A stretch of DNA of 19,979 nucleotides from Carnobacterium_A sp036639135 (GCA_036639135.1 JAVWJE010000031.1:1-19979), one strand, 5' to 3'; positions 6,787-15,285 are shown, numbered from the stretch's first letter. Notes: generated by a model from the sequence alone, not told the origin. Made by a program: numbers and translations.

Positions 6787-8202
6787 ATGACGGAGAATCA
6801 AAGAATTGCCAAAGAAGTTATTGCAGCAGTAGGTGGGAATGAAAATATTCAATCAGTAGCTCACTGTGCAACTCGTTTAAGAATCATGGTAAAGAAAGAA
6901 GAAAGTATTGATAAAGAGGCAGTAGAAAATATTGATAAGGTAAAGGGAGCATTTTATAATTCTGGACAATTTCAAATCATTTTCGGAACCGGTACCGTTA
7001 ATAAGATTTATGAAGAAGTTATTGGTTTAGGAGCCCCTTCTAGTTCAGCAGGTGAAATGAAACAAGAAGTTAAAAAACAAGGAAATATCTTCCAACGGAT
7101 GATTCGTACCTTTGGAGATGTGTTTGTTCCTATTATCCCAGTATTGGTTGCAACAGGTTTATTTATGGGGTTGCGTGGTTTATTAACGCAAGAACAAGTA
7201 TTGGCGGTCTTTGGTTTAGTGCCAGCAGATATTAGTGCAAATTTTTTATTGTACACACAAGTACTAACTGATACAGCATTTGCTTTTTTACCAGCTTTAG
7301 TCGCATGGTCAGCATTTAAAGTATTTGGCGGCTCTCCTGTTATTGGGATTGTTTTAGGTTTGATGTTGGTTAACCCGGCCCTTCCAAACGCATATGAGGT
7401 CGCAGGCGGTACCATTAGTCCGATTACAATGTTTGGCTTCATTCCTGTAGTTGGCTATCAAGGAACGGTTCTACCGGCCTTTATTGCTGGTTTTGCTGGA
7501 GCTAAATTGGAAAGATGGATTCGCAAACGTGTACCAGAATATTTAGATTTATTGCTTACACCGTTTTTGACATTATTGATTATGAGTATCTTATCGTTAT
7601 TTTTGATTGGTCCCGTTTTTCACTCACTAGAAGAAGTTGTATTAAATGCAACCATTTGGGCATTAGGTTTACCGTTTGGTTTAGCAGGATTAATCATTGG
7701 TGGTTTAAATCAAATTATTGTTGTAACAGGTATTCATCATCTGTTTAATTTCCTAGAGATCCAATTATTAGCTAATACAGGTGTAAACCCGTATAACGGC
7801 ATTATCACAGCAAGTGTAGCTGCACAAGGCGGAGCTTCATTAGCAGTGGCCATGAAAACAAAATCTAAGAAATTGAAAGCTTTAGCTTACCCTTCAACGT
7901 TATCTGCTTTCTTAGGTATCACAGAACCAGCTGTATTCGGTGTGAATTTGAGGTATGTTAAGCCATTCATTTTTGGTTTGGTCGGAGGAGCAGCTGGAGG
8001 ATTTTTCGGAAATATCATGGGAATAGAAGCAACAGGTATGGCCGTGACAGTTATTCCAGGAACATTATTGTATTTGAATAATCAAATCGTTTGGTATTTA
8101 CTAACGAATGTAATTGCAATTGCAGTAGCTTTTGTCTTAACTTATTTATTCGGTTATAGTGATAAAATGAAAGATGAAATAGAAGGGCGAAAGGAAGCTT
8201 AA
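6787..8202 (+). CDS. scrA: Sucrose-specific PTS EIIBC component
   Basis: A 471-residue membrane permease that imports and phosphorylates sucrose to sucrose-6-phosphate. Residues 1-85 are an EIIB domain with the phosphorylated Cys27 in HCATRLRIM and the conserved QIIFGTGTVNKIYEE stretch. Residues 105-460 are an EIIC domain with about ten hydrophobic segments and the glucoside-family motif GITEPAVFGVNLRYVKPF. No EIIA domain follows, unlike the roughly 650-residue streptococcal ScrA, so phosphate must come from another EIIA, as known for Bacillus SacP. AAGGAGG lies 6 nt before the ATG. The stop is 2 nt from scrB. Trehalose or another glucoside transporter is a less likely alternative because the next gene is a GH32 enzyme. 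Confidence 0.88.
   Translation: MTENQRIAKEVIAAVGGNENIQSVAHCATRLRIMVKKEESIDKEAVENIDKVKGAFYNSGQFQIIFGTGTVNKIYEEVIGLGAPSSSAGEMKQEVKKQGNIFQRMIRTFGDVFVPIIPVLVATGLFMGLRGLLTQEQVLAVFGLVPADISANFLLYTQVLTDTAFAFLPALVAWSAFKVFGGSPVIGIVLGLMLVNPALPNAYEVAGGTISPITMFGFIPVVGYQGTVLPAFIAGFAGAKLERWIRKRVPEYLDLLLTPFLTLLIMSILSLFLIGPVFHSLEEVVLNATIWALGLPFGLAGLIIGGLNQIIVVTGIHHLFNFLEIQLLANTGVNPYNGIITASVAAQGGASLAVAMKTKSKKLKALAYPSTLSAFLGITEPAVFGVNLRYVKPFIFGLVGGAAGGFFGNIMGIEATGMAVTVIPGTLLYLNNQIVWYLLTNVIAIAVAFVLTYLFGYSDKMKDEIEGRKEA
6985..6996 (+). promoter_or_regulatory. Exact second copy of the scr operator core inside scrA
   Basis: GGAACCGGTACC at 6985-6996 is identical to the operator core at 6742-6753, 243 bp upstream. 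It encodes Gly-Thr-Gly-Thr of the conserved EIIB FGTGTVNK motif. Here the flanks (TC before, GT after) break the full cre consensus at the outer positions. It could act as an auxiliary operator for looping, or it could be chance imposed by the codons. Confidence 0.35.
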
Positions 8203-8204
8203 AG

Positions 8205-9587
8205 ATGGCACAGAATAAAAAAAAAGGAAAATATGAGCTAGGGTACCACATCACAGCTCCTAAAGGGTTGCTAAATGATCCCAATGGATTGATTCAGTTT
8301 AGAGGAATCTACCACGTTTTCTACCAATGGAATCAAGAGGGTACTACCCATTCAACTAAAAGCTGGGGTCATGTCACTTCGAATGATTTAATTCATTGGA
8401 CTACTCAGCCAGTAGCGTTAGAACCCAATAAGTGGTTTGATAAAGATGGTTGTTATTCAGGAAGCGCAGTATCTTTTGAAAACAAATTATATCTATTTTA
8501 TACCGGTAATGTTCGAAATGAAAAAAATGAACGTGAAAGTTATCAATGTTTAGCTGTCTCAGAGGACGGAATAAACTTTGAAAAAAAAGGGCCTGTAATC
8601 AAGCAACCGCCGGGCTATACAGCGCATATAAGAGATCCAAAAGTGTGGCAGGCAAAGAATGGTGATTGGTGGATGTTATTGGGCGCTCAAAAAAAAGATT
8701 TAACTGGTGATGCATTAATTTACCACTCAACTAACTTAGTTGACTGGATGTGTAAAGGGTCTTTAATAGATCATATGGATGATTTTGGTTTCATGTGGGA
8801 GTGTCCTGATTTAGTCCATTTCGAACAGGAATCAGTTTTTATTTTCTCTCCACAAGGACTGAAAGCTAAAGGCGATGAGTTTAATAATCTTTATCATTCT
8901 GGTTATTTAACAGGCGTATTTACAAAAGAAGGGAAGTTTCTACCAGATACAAAATTATTTAAAGAACTAGATAGAGGGTTTGAGTTTTATGCTCCTCAGA
9001 CCTTTCAAGATTCAAAAGGAAGGCAAATCCTATTTGGCTGGATGGGTGTGATGGAGCCAGAAGTTGAAGCAGCCGTGCCAACTATTAAACATGGCTGGAT
9101 ACACAATTTAACGATTCCGCGAGAGTTGATCTATGCTGACAATCAATTAAAGCAGCAACCAGTGGTGGAGTTAAAACAACTTAGACATGGGTTACCCCAA
9201 GTTATAATAGGAAAAACGAACCAATCATTCCAGTTGCTTACATTACAAAATGAGATTCTATTCGATTGGAAAAAAACTGCAGGATCATTTATGTTTCAAA
9301 TTAGAAAAGAAATTGTAGTAGAGTATGATGAAAAAAAGCGCCGAATAAAAGTAACACGTACAAGCTGGCTAAATGGCAACAAAGAATCACGTGCAGTTAC
9401 ACTAAAGGGGCCATTGACTCAAATGCAATGGTTTCTTGAAAGTTCTACACTAGAACTCTTTGTTAATAATGGTGAAGAAGTGTTTTCTTTACGGTATTTC
9501 CCAGAACAAGAAGAAAATAGAATTGATATTTGTTTTTGTAGAACAGGTAAAGAACCAGAGATTACAGTGTATTCTTTAGAACAATAA
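8205..9587 (+). CDS. scrB: Sucrose-6-phosphate hydrolase (GH32 family)
   Basis: A 460-residue cytosolic glycoside hydrolase that splits sucrose-6-phosphate into glucose-6-phosphate and fructose. The three GH32 catalytic motifs are intact: nucleophile Asp25 in LLNDPNG, Asp144 in the RDP motif (143-145), and acid/base Glu199 in WECPDL. An N-terminal five-bladed propeller is followed by a C-terminal beta-sandwich from about residue 330. There is no signal peptide, consistent with acting on PTS-imported substrate. AAGGA at 8191-8195 serves as ribosome binding site, 9 nt before the ATG. No fructokinase gene follows; fructose must be phosphorylated by an enzyme encoded elsewhere. Confidence 0.93.
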   Translation: MAQNKKKGKYELGYHITAPKGLLNDPNGLIQFRGIYHVFYQWNQEGTTHSTKSWGHVTSNDLIHWTTQPVALEPNKWFDKDGCYSGSAVSFENKLYLFYTGNVRNEKNERESYQCLAVSEDGINFEKKGPVIKQPPGYTAHIRDPKVWQAKNGDWWMLLGAQKKDLTGDALIYHSTNLVDWMCKGSLIDHMDDFGFMWECPDLVHFEQESVFIFSPQGLKAKGDEFNNLYHSGYLTGVFTKEGKFLPDTKLFKELDRGFEFYAPQTFQDSKGRQILFGWMGVMEPEVEAAVPTIKHGWIHNLTIPRELIYADNQLKQQPVVELKQLRHGLPQVIIGKTNQSFQLLTLQNEILFDWKKTAGSFMFQIRKEIVVEYDEKKRRIKVTRTSWLNGNKESRAVTLKGPLTQMQWFLESSTLELFVNNGEEVFSLRYFPEQEENRIDICFCRTGKEPEITVYSLEQ

Positions 9588-9592
9588 AAAAA

Positions 9593-9638
9593 GAAGGTCG
9601 ATTTCTCTAAAAAAATAGAGAAATCGACCTTCTTTTTT
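9593..9638. terminator. Bidirectional terminator between scrB and L-asparaginase
   Basis: A perfect 17-bp stem (9593-9609 with 9616-9632) with a loop of six A is followed by six T on the plus strand (9633-9638) and preceded by a run of A, which is a T-run on the minus strand. It therefore serves both convergent genes. The stop codon of the asparaginase gene (9637-9639) overlaps its edge. Confidence 0.92.
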
Positions 9639-10602
9639 AAAAATACTGAGCAATTTCAGCTAAGTCTTTAGTAGTGTCTAAAGCAACCATGAGTTTAATT
9701 CGTGCTTTAGGACCGGTTAACCCATTGGTAAAGATAACTCCAGCCTCATGCAGTTGTTTTCCTCCACCTAAATAATCGTATACATCTTGTGCGATTCCAT
9801 TAAATGAACGAGAAACTAAAACAACCGGGATATTTTTGTCTAGCAATTCTTGTAATGCAGGTAAGACTGCTGGTGGCAAATTTCCCGCACCTAAAGCTTC
9901 AATTACTAGTCCATCGGTTTCAGGTTTATTTAAAGCTTCAAAAAGCGTGCCATCCATTCCAGCATAAGCTTTTAATACATAGACATTTTTATCAACAGAA
10001 GAGATAGAGAACTTTTCTTCAGTAATAAGCTTTTGAAAAAATAAGACTTCGTTCTTGGAAATCAAACCGATGGGTCCAAAAGTAGGGGTTTGAAAGGTAG
10101 CGACATTTGACGTATGAGTCTTAGTCACATAACGAGCGGTATGAATTTCATCATTCATGACAACTAAAACACCTTTATTTTTAGCTTCATTAGATAAAGC
10201 AACCCAAACAGCACTTTGAAAGTTGTATAAGCCATCTGAACCAATTTCATTACTTGAACGCATAGCACCGGTAAGAACAATAGGCAAAGCATGACTTAAC
10301 GTTAAATCTAAAAAATAAGCCGTTTCTTCTAATGTATCGGTTCCATGAGTAATAACCACACCATCGGCTTCATGTGAGAAAATAGCTTGTTCAATTCGAT
10401 TTTTTAAAGCCAACATTTCTTTAGGCGTAATGTGTGGCGAAGGCAGCTGGAAAAAATCTTCTACAATTAAATGCGCTTCTTCATCAAATAAATGGCTATG
10501 TTTTTGTAATGGATTTTCAGCATTAGGGTGTACCTTACCGGTTGTTTGGTCTTCACTCATAGCGATTGTTCCACCGGTATGTAAAACCAAAATAGTTTTC
10601 AA
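9637..10602 (-). CDS. L-asparaginase
   Basis: A 321-residue bacterial-type asparaginase converting L-asparagine to aspartate and ammonia. All four main catalytic residues are placed as in the E. coli enzymes: Thr12 in HTGGTIA, Thr88 and Asp89 in THGTDT, and Lys161 in YVTKTHT. No signal peptide is present, so it is likely cytosolic. The start codon is TTG at 10602: AGGAGG lies 9 nt upstream and the TGGTIA motif falls at the normal distance from it. It sits 66 nt after the metallo-hydrolase gene on the same strand with no clear terminator between, so the two are probably co-transcribed. A weak inverted repeat around CCAA/TTGG in the gap lacks a T-run. Confidence 0.93.
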   Translation of the reverse strand: MKTILVLHTGGTIAMSEDQTTGKVHPNAENPLQKHSHLFDEEAHLIVEDFFQLPSPHITPKEMLALKNRIEQAIFSHEADGVVITHGTDTLEETAYFLDLTLSHALPIVLTGAMRSSNEIGSDGLYNFQSAVWVALSNEAKNKGVLVVMNDEIHTARYVTKTHTSNVATFQTPTFGPIGLISKNEVLFFQKLITEEKFSISSVDKNVYVLKAYAGMDGTLFEALNKPETDGLVIEALGAGNLPPAVLPALQELLDKNIPVVLVSRSFNGIAQDVYDYLGGGKQLHEAGVIFTNGLTGPKARIKLMVALDTTKDLAEIAQYF

Positions 10603-10668
10603 ATAAATTGTCCTCCTTATTGTTAAAAGTGAATAGCTTAATCCAAACTCACTCTTGGTTTAAAAAAA

Positions 10669-11286
10669 TTAATTAAAAAATGGGTTAAGCATTTTTTCTT
10701 GGCCGATAGTAGATTCTTCGCCATGGCCTGGGTAAATTTTCATCGTATCTGCTAATGTAAAGAGTCGTTCTTTAATACCATTTAATAGATCCTCCGTATT
10801 GCTAAAGGGTAGATCAGAACGACCCACGCTGTTTTTGAATAAAGCATCACCTGTGACGACAAAATCAGAAAAAATAAAACTTACTCCACCAGGAGAATGT
10901 CCTGGAGTAGGAACGACTCGAAAATCTAATCCACCGATACTGTAATCTTTCATCGTTTCGAATTCAAATTCAGCAGGTTGAGCGATGATGGGGTGTGTAA
11001 GAGACTGCGAAAGATTTAAGGCAGGATTCATTAGCCAGTCTTTTTCTAATGGGCTAACGTAAACAGGAACAGGATAAGTTTTGCGAGTCTCTTCTAGTGC
11101 TCCAATATGATCATAATGACAATGAGTCAGTAAGATAGCTTTAGGTGTGACTTGTAGGTCTTCAATAGTGTTCATGATTTTTTGGAAATCAGCTCCTGGA
11201 TCCACAATTAAAGCAGTTTGATTTTCATAAATAATGTAGCAATTTTCCTCGATGCTTCCGGTAACAAGTCGTTTGATTTTAGTCAT
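10669..11286 (-). CDS. Metallo-beta-lactamase-fold hydrolase, glyoxalase II-like (YqgX type)
   Basis: A 205-residue single-domain hydrolase. The zinc motif THCHYDH (His55, His57, Asp59, His60) is intact, as are the later ligands in TPGHSPGG, VTGDALF and YPGHGEES. These features match the YqgX/GloB-like group, which hydrolyse thioesters such as S-lactoylglutathione or bacillithiol adducts; the true substrate is not known from sequence. I set the start at the ATG at 11286 rather than 11304, because AGGAG (11299-11295) lies 8 nt before 11286 and would fall inside the longer frame. It shares its promoter region with the divergent dbpA gene. Confidence 0.85.
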   Translation of the reverse strand: MTKIKRLVTGSIEENCYIIYENQTALIVDPGADFQKIMNTIEDLQVTPKAILLTHCHYDHIGALEETRKTYPVPVYVSPLEKDWLMNPALNLSQSLTHPIIAQPAEFEFETMKDYSIGGLDFRVVPTPGHSPGGVSFIFSDFVVTGDALFKNSVGRSDLPFSNTEDLLNGIKERLFTLADTMKIYPGHGEESTIGQEKMLNPFFN

Positions 11287-11318
11287 TATTAAGACTCCTC
11301 TCATTTCTATTCATGACC

Positions 11319-11347
11319 AGTATACTCGAAAAACATGAAAATCAAAA
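11319..11347 (-). promoter_or_regulatory. Candidate promoter for the metallo-hydrolase/asparaginase unit
   Basis: On the minus strand TATACT (11324-11319) is preceded by a 17-bp spacer and TTTTGA (11347-11342). The -10 is good, the -35 poor. The start would lie about 25 nt before the ATG at 11286. Confidence 0.4.
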
Positions 11348-11553
11348 GTTCTACAATGGTTTATAAAAAGATGCAATTGTTTTATTTTTTAATTTTCCTC
11401 AAATGAATGCTATAATCTAATAAGATAGCTTCGTTTAGTGAAAAGAAAAAAACTGATTTCTTTACTCAATTTAGTTGTAATGGAATTTATGGAATGAAAA
11501 TTGTGAGAGACTACTAAGTTAGTGGATAAAAAGCTATATTTAAGCGGAAATCC

Positions 11554-11562
11554 TGTTATACT
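11554..11562 (+). promoter_or_regulatory. Extended -10 promoter of dbpA
   Basis: TGTTATACT fits the extended -10 form TGnTATAAT with one mismatch. The -35 position (CTATAT, 11534-11539) is poor, which is usual for extended -10 promoters. Transcription would start near 11569, about 25 nt before the ATG. Confidence 0.5.
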
Positions 11563-11593
11563 AATAAAAATAAAACAAATGAGTGAGGTTATT

Positions 11594-13042
11594 ATGAAGA
11601 GAAATATGTTTGAAGAATTTAATATAGGACAAGAACTGGTCGAAGCACTAGAGAGTTTACGTTACTATAAACCAACTGCAGTCCAAAAAGAAGTTTTACC
11701 TTTAGCTTTAGCAAAAAAAGACGTGATTGTTGAGTCACAAACGGGTAGTGGAAAAACAGTCAGTTACGGTGTTCCGTTATGTGAAAATGTCTTATGGGAA
11801 GAAAATCATCCACAAGCGTTAGTTTTAGTGCCAACGAGAGAACTTGCATTACAAGTAAAAGAAGACATTACTAACATTGGTCGATTGAAAAGAATAAAAG
11901 CAACAGCTGTCTTCGGAAAATCATCTTTTGAGACACAAAAATCAGAATTAAAACAAAAAAGCCATATTGTGGTTGGGACTCCCGGACGAGTACTAGATCA
12001 TTTACAAAAAGGAACGTTTAAAGTTGATAAATTACGTTATTTAGTGATTGATGAAGCAGATGAAATGTTGAATATGGGCTTTATTGATCAGATGGCTGCT
12101 ATTATTGAATTTTTACCAGAAGAACGTCAAACTTTGTTGTTCTCAGCTACAATGCCAGCAGAAGTGGAAAGACTAGCTAGTTTCTATATGAAAGCAGATA
12201 AAGTATTGGTTAAGATTGAAGCAACAGAGCAATCTAAACCCAAAATTGTCCAATCCTATTTAAGAGTTGAGCCAGATAAAAAACCAGAACAACTTTTGGA
12301 TTTATTAACGATTGAAAATCCAGATAGCTGTATGATCTTTTGTAATACACAAGAAGCCGTTAACCAGTTGTATACCTTCTTGAATAAAGCGGGCTTGACC
12401 ATTGATAAGATACACGGTGGGATGGTACAAGAAGATCGCTTTAGCGTGATGGATGATTTCAGAAAAGGGAAATTTCGTTATTTAGTAGCGACTGATGTTG
12501 CAGCTCGCGGAATTGATATCGATAATGTGACACACGTTATCAACTATGATGTCCCTGTAGAAAAAGAAAGTTTTGTTCATCGCACAGGAAGAACAGGACG
12601 TGCTGGCAAAACAGGAACCGCCTTAACATTGGTGACTCCAAAAGAAAGACCTTGGTGGCAAGAAGTTAGAGAATATGCCCAACAAGAAATAACAGAGATT
12701 ACACCACCCAATAGTCGTTTTGTGCAATCGCACAAAGCAGCATTTGAAAAGAAAATGCAAGAACGTTTAATAGTAAGAACAGCTCGCAACAAAGAACTAA
12801 ACCGTGGGATCACAAAAATTTATTTTAATGGTGGCAAAAAGAAAAAATTAAGAGCTGTTGATTTCGTTGGAACGTTAACGAATATTCCGGGAATCAAAGC
12901 CGATGATATTGGGATTATTACGATTCAAGAAAACGTAACATATGTAGAAGTATTGAATGGCAAAGGTCCAAGAGTCATTGAAGAAATGAAAGAAAGAACC
13001 ATTAAAGGCAAGCAATTAAAAGTTCACAAAGCAAATAAATAA
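11594..13042 (+). CDS. dbpA: DEAD-box ATP-dependent RNA helicase DbpA (YxiN-like)
   Basis: A 482-residue helicase. In order: Q motif (YKPTAVQ), motif I SQTGSGKT (about 48-55), PTRELAL, TPGRVLDHL, DEAD (153-156), SAT in LFSATMP, then the second RecA domain ending HRTGRTGRAGK. From about residue 406 comes a C-terminal RNA-recognition-like domain (ITKIYFNGGKKKKLRAVDFVG), the DbpA domain that in the known proteins binds hairpin 92 of 23S rRNA and acts in 50S subunit assembly. I chose the ATG at 11594, with GTGAGG 5 nt upstream, over a frame-extended start at 11522, whose first 24 residues overlap the extended -10 promoter. A strong terminator follows immediately. Confidence 0.92.
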   Translation: MKRNMFEEFNIGQELVEALESLRYYKPTAVQKEVLPLALAKKDVIVESQTGSGKTVSYGVPLCENVLWEENHPQALVLVPTRELALQVKEDITNIGRLKRIKATAVFGKSSFETQKSELKQKSHIVVGTPGRVLDHLQKGTFKVDKLRYLVIDEADEMLNMGFIDQMAAIIEFLPEERQTLLFSATMPAEVERLASFYMKADKVLVKIEATEQSKPKIVQSYLRVEPDKKPEQLLDLLTIENPDSCMIFCNTQEAVNQLYTFLNKAGLTIDKIHGGMVQEDRFSVMDDFRKGKFRYLVATDVAARGIDIDNVTHVINYDVPVEKESFVHRTGRTGRAGKTGTALTLVTPKERPWWQEVREYAQQEITEITPPNSRFVQSHKAAFEKKMQERLIVRTARNKELNRGITKIYFNGGKKKKLRAVDFVGTLTNIPGIKADDIGIITIQENVTYVEVLNGKGPRVIEEMKERTIKGKQLKVHKANK

Positions 13043-13088
13043 AAATAGCCGCTACCCAACTTCACAAAGTTGGGTAGCGGCTATTTTT
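13041..13088. terminator. Bidirectional terminator between dbpA and the ABC-F gene
   Basis: A perfect 22-bp stem (13041-13062 with 13067-13088) with a 4-nt loop, extendable by 2 bp at the base. Its G+C-rich core is flanked by five A on one side and five T on the other, so it works in both directions. It starts within the dbpA stop codon and ends 10 nt from the ABC-F stop codon. Confidence 0.95.
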
Positions 13089-13098
13089 ATGAAAATCC

Positions 13099-14727
13099 TT
13101 ATTTAGCATAAAGTTCTTTAATTTGTTGTTGAACGGTTTTGTTTTCTAAGAACTCTTCATAAGTCGTATCTGCACGGTCAACGACACCATTAGGAGTAAT
13201 TTCGATAATACGATTTGCAATGGTTTGAACAAATTGGTAGTCATGTGATGCGAATAACATCGCACCTTTAAACGTCATTAAACCATCATTTAAAGCAGTG
13301 ATAGATTCTAAATCTAAATGGTTTGTTGGATCATCTAATACTAACACATTTGCTTTACTCAACATCATTTTAGATAACATACAACGAACTTTCTCGCCTC
13401 CGGAAAGAACACCGATTTTTTTCAAAACATCTTCACCAGAGAAAAGCATACGACCTAAGAAACTACGTAAGAAAGTATTGTCACTTTCTTCTTGTGATGC
13501 AAATTGACGTAACCAATCGACAATAGTCATATCAGATTGTTCAAATTCTGAAGTAGTATCTTTTGGCAAGTAAGTTTGAGAAGTTGTCACTCCCCATTTA
13601 AATGTGCCTGAATCAGGCTCCATTTCGCCCATGATAATCTTGAACAGAACGGTGATAGCAGCTTCATTCATACTAGTGAAAGCAACTTTATCATCTTTAT
13701 TTAAAGCGAAGCTAATATTGCTTAATATTGTTTTGCCATCAATTGTTTTTGAAATATTTTCAACACGGATTAAATCATTTCCGATTTCTCTATCTGGAGA
13801 AAATCCGACAAATGGGTAACGACGTGAAGAAGGTTGGATATCGTCTAAAGTGATTTTTTCTAGTGTTTTTTTACGTGAAGTCGCTTGTTTAGATTTAGAT
13901 GCGTTCGCACTGAATCGAGCGATAAAGTCTTGCAATTCTTTAATTTGATCTTCTTTTTTAGCATTTGCATCACCAGCTAATTTACTAGCTAATTGGCTTG
14001 ATTCTAACCAGAAGTCATAGTTACCTGCAAAAACTTTGATTTTACCAAAGTCGACATCGGCCATATGAGTACAAACTTTGTTTAAGAAATGACGGTCATG
14101 GGAAACAACGATAACGGTGTTTGGAAAGTTAATTAAAAACTCCTCTAACCATTCGATTGATAATTTATCTAGACCATTGGTAGGTTCATCAAGTAAAAGA
14201 ACGTCTGGTTTGCCAAATAGTGCTTGGGCTAAAAGAACTTTAACTTTTTGTCCTCCAGATAATTCACTCATTTTAGTATCATGTAGATTATCTAAAATGC
14301 CTAAACCTTGAAGTAAAACAGCAGCTTGAGGTTCTGCTTCCCAACCGTCTAATTCTGCAAATTCGCCTTCTAATTCAGCAGCACGGATACCATCTTCATC
14401 TGTAAAGTCTTCTTTCATATAGACAGCGTCTTTTTCTTTCATGATTTCATACAAACGCTCATGTCCCATAATAACAGTTTCCAAAACAGTGTATTCTTCA
14501 TAACCATAATGATCTTGTTTTAAGGTCGTTAAACGTTCGTCAGGGCCAAGTGCGATATTTCCAGTTGAAGGAGCAATTTCACCAGATAAAATTTTTAAGA
14601 AAGTCGATTTACCTGCTCCATTAGCACCAATTAAGCCATAGCAGTTGCCGGGGATGAATTTAATATTGACTTCATCAAATAATTTGCGATCAGAAAATTC
14701 TAAACTAACATTAGATACTGTAATCAT
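13099..14727 (-). CDS. ABC-F family ATPase (YkpA/YbiT type)
   Basis: A 542-residue soluble protein with two ABC ATPase domains and no membrane segment, as in ABC-F ribosome-associated factors. The first domain is canonical: Walker A GANGAGKST (about 34-42), signature LSGGQ (156-160), Walker B Glu181, His210. A charged linker (about 245-300) joins the domains. In the second, the Walker A position (about 351-360, TSMNEAAITV) has no Gly-Lys-Ser/Thr, although the signature LSGGE (441-445) and His495 remain; the catalytic Glu is Asp466 (LVLDDPTNHLD). Members of this branch act on translating ribosomes. Whether it confers antibiotic protection cannot be told; the branch is usually housekeeping. AGAGG lies about 12 nt upstream of the ATG. 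Confidence 0.88.
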   Translation of the reverse strand: MITVSNVSLEFSDRKLFDEVNIKFIPGNCYGLIGANGAGKSTFLKILSGEIAPSTGNIALGPDERLTTLKQDHYGYEEYTVLETVIMGHERLYEIMKEKDAVYMKEDFTDEDGIRAAELEGEFAELDGWEAEPQAAVLLQGLGILDNLHDTKMSELSGGQKVKVLLAQALFGKPDVLLLDEPTNGLDKLSIEWLEEFLINFPNTVIVVSHDRHFLNKVCTHMADVDFGKIKVFAGNYDFWLESSQLASKLAGDANAKKEDQIKELQDFIARFSANASKSKQATSRKKTLEKITLDDIQPSSRRYPFVGFSPDREIGNDLIRVENISKTIDGKTILSNISFALNKDDKVAFTSMNEAAITVLFKIIMGEMEPDSGTFKWGVTTSQTYLPKDTTSEFEQSDMTIVDWLRQFASQEESDNTFLRSFLGRMLFSGEDVLKKIGVLSGGEKVRCMLSKMMLSKANVLVLDDPTNHLDLESITALNDGLMTFKGAMLFASHDYQFVQTIANRIIEITPNGVVDRADTTYEEFLENKTVQQQIKELYAK

Positions 14728-14855
14728 TTATTTTATTTACCTCTATTCTATAGTATATCTAGCCTATTTTAACATGGATAGAGACTGAAATCTATGCTAA
14801 AAAACTTATTTTCATTATTTGTACTGAACTTATTGGAAAGCTTGCTACGTAAACT

Positions 14856-14871
14856 AAAAAGCTTGCTTTTT
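14856..14871 (-). terminator. Small hairpin with T-run downstream of the two unknown minus-strand genes
   Basis: AAAAAGC and GCTTTTT are self-complementary across 2 bases (a 4-nt loop in practice), giving a short stem followed on the minus strand by T-rich sequence. It lies 34 nt after the stop of the 126-residue membrane protein. The stem is short and mostly A-T, so termination may be weak. AAGCTTGCT is also directly repeated at 14838 and 14859. Confidence 0.4.
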
Positions 14872-14904
14872 AACAAAACAAACCTCTTTATTTATCTGAA
14901 AACG

Positions 14905-15285
14905 TTATTTTTTTAATTTATTAACTAGTTTTCCTGAACTAAAGAAACCAATTCCTAAAGAACCTAACACAAGTAAGAAAGAAGGCAATAGTTGATTCAT
15001 CCCGATACTAAAAAAGACATCACGAAGGACTAGATAACCAATAAAAATTAAAGCACCACTTAAAATAAAACCTATCACATAAAATAAAAGCATATGAATA
15101 AAAGAAGACGAATGGGTTGAATTTGTTTTTTCATCAGGGTTATCCATGCTGCCACCGCTATGCATGAGATGAGGACCATCAAATTTATTATTCGCATTAT
15201 TTCTGCCAACGTTTACTCTATCGTACATCGAATTCTTCATATTGCTGTTTCTATTGTGTTTGATTTGTTTATCTCGATCACTCAT
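14905..15285 (-). CDS. Hypothetical small membrane protein with two hydrophobic helices
   Basis: I do not recognise this 126-residue protein. Residues 1-62 are hydrophilic and rich in Asn, Ser, His and Lys, with no predicted fold. Two hydrophobic segments follow at about 65-87 and 97-116, and the tail ends in a basic GKLVNKLKK. The polar part and basic end suggest that both termini may be cytoplasmic. The ATG at 15285 is chosen because AGGAGG (15300-15295) lies 9 nt upstream; an ATG directly abutting that site at 15294 is implausible. It is 44 nt after the 344-residue gene on the same strand, with no terminator between, so they likely form a two-gene unit. Confidence 0.7.
   Translation of the reverse strand: MSDRDKQIKHNRNSNMKNSMYDRVNVGRNNANNKFDGPHLMHSGGSMDNPDEKTNSTHSSSFIHMLLFYVIGFILSGALIFIGYLVLRDVFFSIGMNQLLPSFLLVLGSLGIGFFSSGKLVNKLKK

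Larger units (their letters stand above)
11287..11593. other. Divergent intergenic region upstream of dbpA, 307 bp
   Basis: Besides the minus-strand promoter at 11319-11347, it contains TATAAT at 11411-11416 with a poor -35 (TTTAAT, 11388-11393, 17-bp spacer), and an extended -10 element nearer dbpA at 11554-11562. If the distal promoter is used, dbpA has a leader of about 170 nt. An imperfect hairpin can form in it between AAAGAAA-type and TTTCTTT sequences near 11438-11465. No open frame here has a good ribosome binding site, and no known riboswitch is recognisable. Confidence 0.4.

Noticed and set aside
7008..7442. A 144-codon open frame on the minus strand inside scrA
   Set aside because: It lies wholly within the well-supported EIIBC gene, has no ribosome binding site, and its product is a low-information mirror of hydrophobic codons.
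10603..10668. Terminator between the metallo-hydrolase and asparaginase genes
   Set aside because: The only inverted repeat (TTAA-CCAA with TTGG-TTAA) has a mismatch and no T-run on the minus strand.
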